From contig NZ_NSCM01000025.1 in the NCBI RefSeq assembly GCF_003287735.1, positions 1 to 61,202 of the forward strand: DNA of 61,202 bases. Reading direction: 5' to 3'. Below the pieces are notes generated by a model. That model was given only the letters and a program-made list of their open reading frames with translations. It was not told the origin of the DNA and searched no databases. Positions 29,318 to 37,656 of the stretch are shown piece after piece (positions within the stretch are counted from its first letter, which is position 1; every line of letters begins with the position of its first letter). The stretch comes from Photorhabdus bodei (GTDB lineage: Bacteria > Pseudomonadota > Gammaproteobacteria > Enterobacterales > Enterobacteriaceae). A program made the position numbers and the translations under genes.

Positions 29318-29725
29318 TCACTGGTGAGCTATTTCTTTTCTGGCTAACTCAGCTAGAAAAGCAGAGCGGTTTTTGTAGTGTCCGTTTTTTTCAATGTAGC
29401 GATCTATGGCAGTTAATAGATTGCCAGGCATAGTTAAATTGAACTTTATGGCTTTTGACTCATATTTCGCTGGATCTAACTCGATGAGGGCAATAACCCC
29501 TCCATCTTCAGACAAGCGAGGATCACCGATGTAATCAGAAGAGTTTTTAGGGGCGGGGACATAGCCGCCGTGTTCGATTAAAACTTCCATGTGCTGCGCG
29601 AACGCTTTTTCAGCATCCCGAATAGCATCTTCTAAGGTATTGCCAGCAAAGAAACAGCTTTCAACATCGGGGAAGTAACCGTCAAACCCATCTTCTGTTT
29701 TAAATATAAAGAGTGGATAAATCAT
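29318..29725 (-). CDS. hicB: HicB family antitoxin
   Basis: A 135-residue antitoxin with the HicB partial-RNase-H fold at the N-terminus (MIYPLFIFKTEDGFDGYFPD, then GNTLEDAIRDAEKAF). The C-terminal ribbon-helix-helix DNA-binding part (about 95-130) has FNLTMPGNLLTAIDRYIEKN and KNRSAFLAELARK. The start at 29725 gives the family's usual beginning; an upstream ATG at 29749 adds eight residues. It lies 63 bp after hicA and represses the pair through its C-terminal domain. Confidence 0.9.
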   Translation of the reverse strand: MIYPLFIFKTEDGFDGYFPDVESCFFAGNTLEDAIRDAEKAFAQHMEVLIEHGGYVPAPKNSSDYIGDPRLSEDGGVIALIELDPAKYESKAIKFNLTMPGNLLTAIDRYIEKNGHYKNRSAFLAELARKEIAHQ

Positions 29726-29788
29726 AGTATTACCTCTTAATTTGATCATGAGCTTTGCATAGAAAGGGCGGCATAACTGTGCCCGTTA

Positions 29789-29977
29789 TCATAGTAATTT
29801 CAGCCCTGAAATATTTTGTGCCTGCCGGATAACACCTTTTGATGAGTCTTTTCTTGGGTGCGGTATTGTGATTATTTTTACAACACCGGGTTTAGTTAGA
29901 GTGATGTGACTACCGTCTTGTCTGGCCTTAACCCATCCGTCAGCTATTAGGAGTTTTATTAGCTCTGCACTACCCAT
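29789..29977 (-). CDS. hicA: HicA family mRNA interferase toxin
   Basis: A 62-residue double-stranded-RNA-binding-fold toxin. It has SAELIKLLIADGWVKARQDG, the catalytic histidine in DGSHITLTKPG (about residue 24), and the end IPHPRKDSSKGVIRQA. HicA cleaves mRNA and is neutralised by HicB. The toxin gene is upstream of the antitoxin gene, the common hicAB order. A GGAGGAT Shine-Dalgarno precedes the start. Confidence 0.9.
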   Translation of the reverse strand: MGSAELIKLLIADGWVKARQDGSHITLTKPGVVKIITIPHPRKDSSKGVIRQAQNISGLKLL

Positions 29978-29992
29978 AAATCCTCCGTTTGG

Positions 29993-30023
29993 TTAATGTA
30001 TGAGTATAATACCTATACATTAA
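29993..30023. promoter_or_regulatory. Inverted repeat in the hicA promoter, probable HicB operator
   Basis: TTAATGTAT and its exact complement ATACATTAA are separated by 13 bp and lie 15 bases upstream of hicA. A -10-like TATTAT/TATACT on the minus strand lies between the arms. The position fits an autoregulatory operator. Confidence 0.65.
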
Positions 30024-30077
30024 TTCTATTATCAATATATTTGTGGGTGTTATGCCTACTTTTTATGGGTGTGAAAC

Positions 30078-30203
30078 ATGATCAATGTAACAATCAGAGG
30101 CCGAAAAGGTGATAACGGACATCCAATTACACTAATTGAAGCTTCAAATATCATTGATAATTGGTTATCAGAAATATATAAAAAGGAGGAAAGGTGTGGT
30201 TAG
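30078..30203 (+). CDS. Small unidentified ORF divergent from hicA
   Basis: A 41-residue frame beginning MINVTIRGRKGDNGHPITLI and ending KKEERCG, just before a terminator-like hairpin. No family is recognised. There is no strong ribosome site in front (GGGTGTGAAAC). It may be a real small protein sharing the hic operator region or the remainder of a larger gene. Confidence 0.35.
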   Translation: MINVTIRGRKGDNGHPITLIEASNIIDNWLSEIYKKEERCG

Positions 30204-30684
30204 TAAATAACATCGGTTAGTCCGGCTTTATCTTTTTAGATTTTGAGGTGTACTGGCTAGGGAAACCAGTTAGGATTACGATAGGCTAAGACCCTCACAT
30301 AAAGTCATCAGAGTAATTCACAAAAGAGGCACTCAGAATTAGATGCTTGTTGTCATTTCGAAAAATTCAACCTTTCGGTCCAATACCCCGTTTCCGTAGT
30401 TTCTTACGCTAATTACTTGCGAAACTTTTCTATGAGATGACAGGAATAAGAGAAAAATAATTTTCAGATATTAAATATAAATTGGTGGGATATTTTCGAC
30501 TCCAAAATATTGAACTATTTATTACTGCTAATGATACAAAAACGGTTAACCTTATAAGTAATAAGAACACAGTATTATATTTTTCCTGAACTAGACTTTT
30601 ATTAGCCTGAATTATAGGGGGTTATTTTTACAATAATTTAAGGTGTTGATTATAAAATAACATGATTTAATTTAAGGAAAGTAT
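30204..30684. other. Spacer before tail fibre 2 with duplicated leader sequence
   Basis: No gene. A weaker relative of the fibre terminator lies at 30213-30238 (CGG...CCGGCTTTATCTTTTT). From about 30450 the sequence repeats, with changes, the leader of tail fibre 3 (AAGAGAAAAATAATTT, TATTTTTACAATAAT, ATAAAATAACATGATTTAAT). Promoter plus gene plus terminator were therefore duplicated together. Confidence 0.6.
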
Positions 30685-31587
30685 ATGAGTCAAAAGAATG
30701 ATTTTAAGGCTTTTTCTATTAGTAATAATGCAAATGTCATTAGTCAAGAAAAATATGAACAAAGCCAGGGGTTGCAGACAGGATTTTCTCCGGATAATGT
30801 TCCCACACACTTGTTAAATAAGGTATTACGTCAAGCATCAACCATATCATCTGTCGTCGCTGATTTTATCGCGACACAATCTGGCAATGATATTCTTGAT
30901 GATGGAAATGTAGCCAAACTCACCGCTCAATTAAATAAAGCGATAGAACAAAAAATTACAACAGACATCCCTAGTGCTTCATTAACACAAAAAGGAGTTG
31001 TTCAGCTGACAAATGTGATTGGCAATAGTGATACATTGGCAGTGACGCAAAAGTTTGTTAAGGAAGAAATAAATTCATTACGTGAGTATACTTATACTCG
31101 TGAAGAGATAGATAACCGGATTAAAGCTGCCAGTGAAATTCCTGCTGGTTCTCCTATTCCGTGGCCGTTGCCTTATCCACCTGTTGGCTATCTCACTTGT
31201 AATGGTGCATTTTTCAATAAATTACAGCATCCGAAGTTGGCGGAAGCTTATCCTGACGGTAGATTACCTGATTTAAGAGGCGAATTTATCCGGGGATGGG
31301 ATGATGGCCGTGGTGTTGATCCCGGTCGCATGTGCGGTACGTGGCAAACAGATACAATGCAGAAATTAGGTGGGGCACTTGAAGGCGGTAATAACATCGG
31401 CATGATGACGCGACCGCATGACAGCACGAGCGGCGTGTTTTCGGAAGGACCGGCTCGTACAATCGTTTATCAGCAAGTTGCAGGTACCGGGTATGTAATC
31501 TATTTTGATAATTCAAATGTTGCGAGAACAGCACATGAAAATAGACCCCGTAACATTGCATTTAACTACGTTGTAAGGGCTGCATGA
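30685..31587 (+). CDS. Tail fibre/collar protein 2
   Basis: A 300-residue protein. The N-terminal conserved block is MSQKNDFKAFSISNNANVIS and LLNKVLRQASTISSVVADFI. A phage fibre repeat (ASLTQKGVVQLTNVIGNSDT) follows at about 90-130, and then a collar domain with GYLTCNGAFFN and LPDLRGEFIRGWDDGRGVD (about 160-210). The variable tip (about 211-285) differs completely from fibres 1 and 3, and the end ENRPRNIAFNYVVRAA is shared. It lacks the VPNSRKVNGK segment found in fibres 1 and 3. TTTAAGGAAAG precedes the start. Such proteins form receptor-binding tips of phage or phage-like tails, but no other tail genes are in the window. Confidence 0.85.
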   Translation: MSQKNDFKAFSISNNANVISQEKYEQSQGLQTGFSPDNVPTHLLNKVLRQASTISSVVADFIATQSGNDILDDGNVAKLTAQLNKAIEQKITTDIPSASLTQKGVVQLTNVIGNSDTLAVTQKFVKEEINSLREYTYTREEIDNRIKAASEIPAGSPIPWPLPYPPVGYLTCNGAFFNKLQHPKLAEAYPDGRLPDLRGEFIRGWDDGRGVDPGRMCGTWQTDTMQKLGGALEGGNNIGMMTRPHDSTSGVFSEGPARTIVYQQVAGTGYVIYFDNSNVARTAHENRPRNIAFNYVVRAA

Positions 31588-31982
31588 TTATAGTGGCCGA
31601 AGCAGCTTGAAGTAAGAATAAAGCCGGTTAGTCTGGCTTTATTTTTTTATTCTGAAAATAGAGAAAAGGATAATGTGTCGTATTTATGCTATGAAATTGT
31701 AGAATAGTATCAATATCCTTAGATACTTGTGTCTAGATGCCAGAAGATTCAGTCTGGAATTTAAAATAGAAAAAGTCACAGGACGATATAGAAAGAATAA
31801 GAGAAAAATAATTTCCAGATGTTAAATATAAATTTGAGGAGTATATTTTCGAGTTAAAAATGTTGAACTACATTCTTTTTCTGAACTAGACTTTAATTGG
31901 ATTAAATTGCAGGAGGATTATTTTTACAATAATCCAATATATTGATTATAAAATAACATGATTTAATTTAAGGAGAAAGTAC
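31588..31982. other. Spacer between tail fibres 2 and 3
   Basis: No gene. It contains the fibre-type terminator (annotated separately) and, from about 31780, the duplicated leader ending AACATGATTTAATTTAAGGA before the fibre 3 start. Confidence 0.6.
31620..31648 (+). terminator. Terminator after tail fibre 2
   Basis: AAAGCC and GGCTTT pair (with an internal mismatch) across GGTTAGTCT, then ATTTTTTTA. Same family as the hairpins at 29270 and 33014. Confidence 0.85.
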
Positions 31983-32981
31983 ATGAGTCATAAGAATGAT
32001 TTTAAAGCTTTTTCTATTAGTGATAATGCAAATGTAGTTAGTCAAGAAGGATATGAAGAAAGTAAGGATTTGCTGACAGGTTTTGCACCACATGATGTTC
32101 CCACTCATATGTTAAATAAAGTATTACGTCAATCATCAACAATATCATCAGTCATTGCTGATTTTATCGCGACACAATCTGGTGATGATGTTCTGGATGA
32201 TGGTGATATAGCCAAACTTACCGCTCAACTAAATAAAGCGTTAGAACAAAAACTTACAACAGAAATTCCCGGTGCTTCATTAATACAAAAAGGTGTTGTT
32301 CAACTGACTGATGAGGTCGGTGACAGTGATACATTGGCAGTGACGCAAAAATTGGCTCAAGAAATAGTAAAATCACTGTATGAAAATATTAATAGCAGAG
32401 TGCCTAATAGCCGAAAAGTGAATGGTAAGGTGTTGACTGAGGATATCAATTTAAATGCAACGGATGTGGGAGCATATTCGAGAGAGGAAATAGATAGGCA
32501 AAATAAAGAAGCTAATAATGTTCCTGTTGGTGTTCCAATTCCTTGGCCATTGCCTTATCCACCTATTGGCTATCTCACTTGTAATGGTGCATTTTTCAAT
32601 AAATTACAGTACCCAAAGTTAGCAGAAGCTTATCCTGATGGCAGATTACCTGATTTAAGAGGAGAATTTATCCGCGGATGGGATGATAATCGAGGTGTTG
32701 ATGGTGGTCGTGGGCTTTTGTCTTGGCAGGGAGATGCAATCAGAAATATTACGGGGACAACTCAAATGATACATGCCCAAATGGGCGGTGCTCCTCAGAC
32801 GCCTGTTGTGAGTGGGGTCATGGCATCGTCGCGATATGCTACGGCAGAAACACGTTCAGCAAATGGCGGCGCTAGTTCTGATCTTACCTATTTTGATATT
32901 GATGCATCAAGACAAGTCCCAACCGCTAACGAAAATAGACCTCGTAACGTGGCATTTAACTACATTGTAAGGGCAGCGTAA
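31983..32981 (+). CDS. Tail fibre/collar protein 3
   Basis: A 332-residue paralogue of fibres 1 and 2. It starts MSHKNDFKAFSISDNANVVS and has the fibre repeat (ASLIQKGVVQLTDEVGDSDT), a VPNSRKVNGKVLTEDINL segment, a collar domain (GYLTCNGAFFNKLQYPKLAE, LPDLRGEFIRGWDDNRGVD), and a distinct Gly/Ala/Ser-rich tip (about 235-315). It ends with the shared ENRPRNVAFNYIVRAA. AAGGAGAAAG is a strong ribosome site. It is the best preserved of the three. Confidence 0.87.
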   Translation: MSHKNDFKAFSISDNANVVSQEGYEESKDLLTGFAPHDVPTHMLNKVLRQSSTISSVIADFIATQSGDDVLDDGDIAKLTAQLNKALEQKLTTEIPGASLIQKGVVQLTDEVGDSDTLAVTQKLAQEIVKSLYENINSRVPNSRKVNGKVLTEDINLNATDVGAYSREEIDRQNKEANNVPVGVPIPWPLPYPPIGYLTCNGAFFNKLQYPKLAEAYPDGRLPDLRGEFIRGWDDNRGVDGGRGLLSWQGDAIRNITGTTQMIHAQMGGAPQTPVVSGVMASSRYATAETRSANGGASSDLTYFDIDASRQVPTANENRPRNVAFNYIVRAA

Positions 32982-33013
32982 TTTTAGTGGATGGTACAGC
33001 TTAAAGTAAGAAT

Positions 33014-33043
33014 AAAGCCGGCTAGTCTGGCTTTATTTTTTTT
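33014..33043 (+). terminator. Terminator after tail fibre 3
   Basis: AAAGCCGG and CTGGCTTT pair across CTAGT, then ATTTTTTTT. The minus-strand FMN-reductase remnant ends against this hairpin. Confidence 0.85.
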
Positions 33044-33047
33044 ATAT

Positions 33048-33229
33048 CCAGATGACCTTAATTCAGAAATACAAAAAGTGCTACCATTTCCAGCGAATAT
33101 TGACACTAGCAATGCTGGTTTATGCACTAATTCGTTATCACTACATAATAAAATTAAATCAAGTAAATCACCGACTTTACCTGAATTAGAGTGCGATCTA
33201 TGGCTTCCTGAAATAATTCCCAATTTCAT
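33048..33229 (-). pseudogene. NADPH-dependent FMN reductase, internally deleted and truncated
   Basis: The frame starts MKLGIISGSHRSHSNSGKV, the flavodoxin-like FMN-binding start (GIISGSHR.NSQSGKV) of the family. After about 25 residues it jumps to HKPALLVSIFAGNGSTFCIS then ELRSSGYKK, which matches a later conserved block (KPALLVSVS...GGAYPIAELRMSSYKN). The intervening part is missing and the C-terminus is replaced by the fibre terminator. It lies ten bases after the ABC permease gene on the same strand, so it was the last gene of that operon. Confidence 0.65.
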
Positions 33230-33238
33230 TACGTTTCC

Positions 33239-34015
33239 TCACGTGATATATTTTGAATACCTTTTAACACCAATATCAAAAACCAATTTCGCTATAAAAA
33301 TTAAAATCAATGTGACCAGAGTTTGAATAAAAAACCATTTCATACTCATTATTCCACTTGCTACTGAAGCGGGAACACCAGTTATAAATAGACACGGAAG
33401 TATGAACATTAAAATAAAACGAACTGCACCATGAAAAGATTGTTCAGGTCTCACCAATACTTTAAAACAAGGATTTGAGTTTTTAATACTAACTAGTGAA
33501 GCTGTCCAAAATATTGTTGTTCTTATGATCCATGTAATTGAAGTAAGTATTAAGACTCCTTCTAATGCCATTATAAAATGTAGAAAAACCAACAAAATAT
33601 TAGTACCAAGGTAAATATGTACAGTAAAAAATAATACTAAAGATAGGAATGACAACAAAAAATGCTCAAATGCAATATTTGTAGTAACATATAGAAATTG
33701 AGTATTTATAGGTAACGCCAAATGAGGTTCTAATTTTAATGATTTGACTTTTTTAACCAGCAAGAGGCTTCCTTTTCCAAATAAGAAGAGATAAAAATTA
33801 TCGACTAAACATATCGTAGTAAAAAATATAATAATAAAATCATCAGATAAAATATAACCTGAAGATTGTGAATTTAAAATAGCATACCAAAAGAAAGCTT
33901 GTGCTATATAGTAACTAAAATTAACAAAAGCGGATAACCAAAAATTTAATGGGCTTTTTTTTGCTTCTGACAATCCACTTTTAAAACCAATAAATATAAT
34001 TTTAAGCATTGCCAT
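33239..34015 (-). CDS. ABC-2 type transporter permease, subunit 2
   Basis: A 258-residue membrane protein with about six predicted helices, resembling the ABC-2 family permeases that occur in pairs (DUF990 type). It is strongly hydrophobic with few charged residues apart from the N-terminal FIGFKSGLSEAKKSPLNFW segment. It overlaps the previous permease gene by 14 bases. The AT-rich codon use (many ATA and AAT) contrasts with the backbone genes. Function as an exporter half is inferred from the family and operon. Confidence 0.75.
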   Translation of the reverse strand: MAMLKIIFIGFKSGLSEAKKSPLNFWLSAFVNFSYYIAQAFFWYAILNSQSSGYILSDDFIIIFFTTICLVDNFYLFLFGKGSLLLVKKVKSLKLEPHLALPINTQFLYVTTNIAFEHFLLSFLSLVLFFTVHIYLGTNILLVFLHFIMALEGVLILTSITWIIRTTIFWTASLVSIKNSNPCFKVLVRPEQSFHGAVRFILMFILPCLFITGVPASVASGIMSMKWFFIQTLVTLILIFIAKLVFDIGVKRYSKYIT

Positions 34016-34754
34016 TATACCCTTGATTGTATTTTAACATATAATTCCAGATAAAATTAAAAATCATCATTAAGAGCATCATGATTAAAAATCCATTAAA
34101 TATAAAATAAATAGATGTTGAATTTGTCGCAATTTTAACTGGAATATAGGTGATATATTGAAATGGAATATAGTTAAATATTGATTTTAAAGAATCACTA
34201 AATACATCTAATGGTATTAACGCACCTGAAAGGACCCATGACAAAGTATCCTTAATAATTATAAAAGAATACGAGCCTCTAAATTTGAATGCCATACATG
34301 ACAATATCATTGTTAAGTACAAGTTGATAAACAATCCTATGCATAAAGAAATAAATAGATATATAAAATTAGGAATGTCATTTTGGTATATAATTATGAA
34401 TAAAATTAATGGTGACATTATAAATAATCTAGCTAATATCTGTCCCAAAGCATATTCTGAATAATATAATAGTATTGATTTTGGCATTATAATTAGTTTA
34501 TCTATACTACCATCTTCAATATGGAACGATAAATTTTCTGGAAATCCGGTAATACTTGTCAATTGAAATATAATAACAGACCATAATATATAAACTATTA
34601 TTTCATCATGCGTATAGTTAACAAAACCATTTGATTTTGTCATGGTATCCCAAAAAGATAGTTCAACCGCATATAATGTTATAATTATAAATAAGTAACC
34701 AAATATTATATTCTTCGCCCTAATGGTTTCAATGAAAGAAAATTTAATTATCAC
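34002..34754 (-). CDS. ABC-2 type transporter permease, subunit 1
   Basis: A 250-residue membrane protein with about six hydrophobic helices and an N-terminal MIIKFSFIETIRAKNIIFGY pattern typical of ABC-2 permeases. A central EDGSIDKLIIMPKSILLYY segment resembles the cytoplasmic coupling loop (often G..D.ll..P). It overlaps the ATPase gene by 11 bases and the second permease by 14, showing tight coupling. Substrate unknown. Confidence 0.75.
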   Translation of the reverse strand: MIIKFSFIETIRAKNIIFGYLFIIITLYAVELSFWDTMTKSNGFVNYTHDEIIVYILWSVIIFQLTSITGFPENLSFHIEDGSIDKLIIMPKSILLYYSEYALGQILARLFIMSPLILFIIIYQNDIPNFIYLFISLCIGLFINLYLTMILSCMAFKFRGSYSFIIIKDTLSWVLSGALIPLDVFSDSLKSIFNYIPFQYITYIPVKIATNSTSIYFIFNGFLIMMLLMMIFNFIWNYMLKYNQGYNGNA

Positions 34755-35508
34755 AGAAAAGGCCCTCTAGATATAGCGCATTCTTTTCTTTCGAATTATT
34801 TTTATTTAGATTTATTTTTGATATTTTACCATCCTTTAAGAAGATAATATCCTTGCAAACATCCGCAATATCTATCATATTATGTGATGTAATTAGTATT
34901 TTACTTTCATTATTTTGAGCATAATCTTTTAAGATATTTCGTAATAGAATTTGTGACTCTATATCTAATCCGATTGTTGGTTCATCCAATATCAGTAATT
35001 TTGGCCTATTAAGAAAGTGTATTAATAAGTTAGATTTCACAGATTGACCTAAAGAACACGTTTTTGCAGGTTTTTTTGCTATACTTCTAAGGTTCAACAT
35101 TTCTATCATATTATCGACACTATTCTTATCATAATTACGTTTATATATCTTAGAAAAAAGCTCAATATTTTCATAGAGAGATAACTCCTCCCAAAGCATT
35201 GATTTATTGCCAAAAACGATACCAAGATTAGATAAAAGATTAAGAGGTCTTCCACTTGAATTAATGCCAAAAACGGTAATATTTCCAGAATTTGGAGTTA
35301 AAATACCGGAAATCAGTTTTATTAAAGTTGTTTTTCCAGCGCCATTTTTCCCTAGTAATCCTATAATCTTGCTATCGTCAAATATTTCAATATTTATATT
35401 TTCAAATAAAACTACTTCGATCTCATTTAATGAAAATATATTTTTAAAAATATTGTTTTTAATTTCTCTACTTTTATAACTAAAGCATAAATCAGTGATT
35501 TTTATCAT
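34744..35508 (-). CDS. ABC transporter ATP-binding protein
   Basis: A 254-residue ATPase. Walker A is GKNGAGKT (53-60), a degenerate signature is CSLGQSVKSN (normally LSGGQ), Walker B with the catalytic Glu is LLILDEPTIGLD, and the switch histidine is in LITSHNM. The CSLGQ form occurs in some ABC-2 exporters. It is the first gene of the minus-strand operon ATPase-permease-permease-(FMN reductase remnant). Very AT-rich, consistent with recent transfer. Confidence 0.87.
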   Translation of the reverse strand: MIKITDLCFSYKSREIKNNIFKNIFSLNEIEVVLFENINIEIFDDSKIIGLLGKNGAGKTTLIKLISGILTPNSGNITVFGINSSGRPLNLLSNLGIVFGNKSMLWEELSLYENIELFSKIYKRNYDKNSVDNMIEMLNLRSIAKKPAKTCSLGQSVKSNLLIHFLNRPKLLILDEPTIGLDIESQILLRNILKDYAQNNESKILITSHNMIDIADVCKDIIFLKDGKISKINLNKNNSKEKNALYLEGLFCDN

Positions 35509-36099
35509 TTTAATTCACTATTTTTGTAAGTAATATGTAATTGTTATGCATGATATATTCTTTTACTTTACTATTTATACTATAAACAATAAATTTCTCT
35601 TTATCTATATTCATTATTCTTTTCGCATAATATTGATCTCAAAATAACTTACTTAATACTTCACCAATTGCTAAATGCCAACTTAAAATATAGCGACTGT
35701 AAATTAATTTATATTAAATTTAATATTTGTTGTCAAATTAGAAAACATGTTTGTTAACAAAAATGCTGAACCACATCACAGAGCGGACTCCTTATTAGAC
35801 GATATACTTACTCTTTTATGTAAAAAGTTAAAACCACCGGCTTTAACTGATGGTTTTATGATGGATGGGTTTTAAGCGATTGTTAAAAGTCATAGTTTTA
35901 ACTCCAGGATTTAATCGGTATAAGGTTTTAACAGTTGTTTTACCACTTTTTACGTCTGCTTTTTATTAATTTTAATCATTATAGTATATCGTATTTTATG
36001 TTTAAAAACATTGATCATACCCGCTTTTTATCTTTACTGACGCTGTTTTACTGGCAATCCTAAGTAGTTTTCATCAGTCGCTATCCTTTCAACTCACTG

Positions 36100-36127
36100 T
36101 TAATGGTTAATGGTTAATGGTTAATGG
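36100..36127. repeat. TTAATGG tandem repeat, four copies
   Basis: Four perfect copies of the heptamer TTAATGG in a row. Non-coding. Confidence 0.9.
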
Positions 36128-36307
36128 ACTTCGACTGAATTTAATTAACTATCTTTCTAGAAAGCGCATTTATTATTAATTTGAATTCGCTGTTAAAAAG
36201 ATGATAAACCGGTAAAATGATTCTCATGCCGAGAGTTTTCTTACTGTTTAATTAAAAAATAATTTAATAAATGGCTTTAATAAAACAGCATTTACAAATA
36301 TAACAAT

Positions 36308-36416
36308 GTTTTCTGTTTTCTGTTTTCTGTTTTCTGTTTTCTGTTTTCTGTTTTCTGTTTTCTGTTTTCTGTTTTCTGTTTTCTGTTTTCTGTTTTCTGT
36401 TTTCTGTTTTCTGTTT
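36308..36416. repeat. GTTTTCT tandem repeat, 15 full copies
   Basis: Fifteen perfect copies of the heptamer GTTTTCT plus a partial copy (GTTT), ending 145 bp before the nadA start and 52 bp before the NadR operator. The perfection suggests recent slippage and copy-number variation between strains. Confidence 0.95.
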
Positions 36417-36467
36417 AGCCATCATAGACAAAATATTCTGTGATAAAGTGCTATAAATCGATCATTT

Positions 36468-36485
36468 TGTTTAGTATATTAAACA
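36468..36485. promoter_or_regulatory. NadR repressor operator upstream of nadA
   Basis: TGTTTA-GTATAT-TAAACA is a perfect 18-bp palindrome matching the enterobacterial NadR box (TGTTTA-N6-TAAACA). NadR represses nadA-pnuC when NAD is sufficient. Confidence 0.85.
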
Positions 36486-36561
36486 AATCTAGGCGAATTT
36501 TCGGACTGAAAACCAAAATTTTCGCTTTTTAAAACTATATACTAAACAGAGAGTCAAAGTA

Positions 36562-37602
36562 ATGAACCAGTATATTGATTTTAATTCAACCATTTATCCA
36601 TTCCCTCCCAAACCTGCTTTTCTCAGTAAGGATGAAAAAAAACATTGCCGTGAAAAAATTAAACGCCTTCTGAAACAGCAGGATGCTGTTATGGTTGCAC
36701 ATTATTACATCGATCCTGAGATCCAAGCTTTAGCTGAAGAGACAGGAGGGTGTGTTGCAGATTCATTGGAAATGGCACGTTTTGGCAATAATCATCCGGC
36801 CTCTACTTTATTAGTTGCCGGTGTGCGATTTATGGGTGAAACCGCCAAAATTCTCAACCCTGAAAAGCGTGTTTTAATGCCAACGTTGGAAGCTGAGTGT
36901 TCCCTAGATCTTGGTTGCCCTGAAAAAGAGTTCACCCAGTTTTGTGATAACAATCCTGATCGTACCGTAGTGGTTTATGCAAATACATCAGCAGCCGTTA
37001 AAGCACGAGCGGATTGGGTTGTGACTTCAAGTATTGCTGTTGAACTGATCGATTATTTGGATAGTCAGGGAAAGAAGATAATTTGGGCACCCGATCGCCA
37101 CTTGGGGAATTATGTCCGTAAACAAACAGGAGCCGATATTCTTTGTTGGCAGGGGGCTTGTATTGTTCATGATGAATTTAAAACTCAGGCCTTGCTAAGG
37201 ATGAAAGGTCTGCATCCCGATGCTGCGGTATTGGTTCATCCTGAATCACCGCACGCTGTTATTGATCTGGCTGATGCTGTTGGTTCGACCAGCCAATTAA
37301 TCAAAGCAGCGCAATCTTTACCGCATCAGAAACTGATTGTGGCAACAGATAAAGGCATTTTTTATAAAATGCAGCAAGCGTGTCCTGAGAAGCAGTTATT
37401 TGCAGCACCTACGGCTGGAGAAGGCGCGAGTTGCCGTAGCTGTGCTCATTGTCCATGGATGGCAATGAATGGTTTACAAGCCATCGTTCAGGGGTTGGAA
37501 CAGGGAGGGGTTCAGCATGAGATATTGGTTGAAAAAGAATTACGGGAAAAGGCACTTATTCCTTTAAATAGGATGCTTGATTTTGCAACTCAGTTAAAAT
37601 AG
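36562..37602 (+). CDS. nadA: Quinolinate synthase A
   Basis: Condenses iminoaspartate with dihydroxyacetone phosphate to quinolinate in NAD synthesis, 346 residues (E. coli 347). The three [4Fe-4S] cysteines lie in [11 protein letters not shown] (about 113), WQGACIVH (about 200) and CRSCAHCPW (about 297). Substrate-binding segments [16 protein letters not shown] and [11 protein letters not shown] are present. The start is preceded by AGAGAGTC, a weak ribosome site. pnuC follows in the same direction. Confidence 0.96.
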   Translation: MNQYIDFNSTIYPFPPKPAFLSKDEKKHCREKIKRLLKQQDAVMVAHYYIDPEIQALAEETGGCVADSLEMARFGNNHPASTLLVAGVRFMGETAKILNPEKRVLMPTLEAECSLDLGCPEKEFTQFCDNNPDRTVVVYANTSAAVKARADWVVTSSIAVELIDYLDSQGKKIIWAPDRHLGNYVRKQTGADILCWQGACIVHDEFKTQALLRMKGLHPDAAVLVHPESPHAVIDLADAVGSTSQLIKAAQSLPHQKLIVATDKGIFYKMQQACPEKQLFAAPTAGEGASCRSCAHCPWMAMNGLQAIVQGLEQGGVQHEILVEKELREKALIPLNRMLDFATQLK

Positions 37603-37656
37603 AAAATTGAATAATGAGAGTAATATTTTATTGTAGATAATAATAGGATATAACAG

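Larger units (their letters stand above)
35509..36561. other. Non-coding AT-rich region between the ABC operon and nadA
   Basis: About 1 kb with no convincing gene; a 42-codon frame from 35747 (MFVNKNAEPHHRADSLLDDI) has no recognised match. An imperfect hairpin with AAAACCA/TGGTTTT arms lies at 35829-35856. Two 7-bp tandem repeats and a NadR-type operator are annotated separately. The ABC operon promoter should be near 35520-35700. Confidence 0.6.

Noticed and set aside
36308..36416. Heptamer array as a coding repeat
   Set aside because: No open reading frame uses it with a start codon or ribosome site; it lies in a non-coding region.
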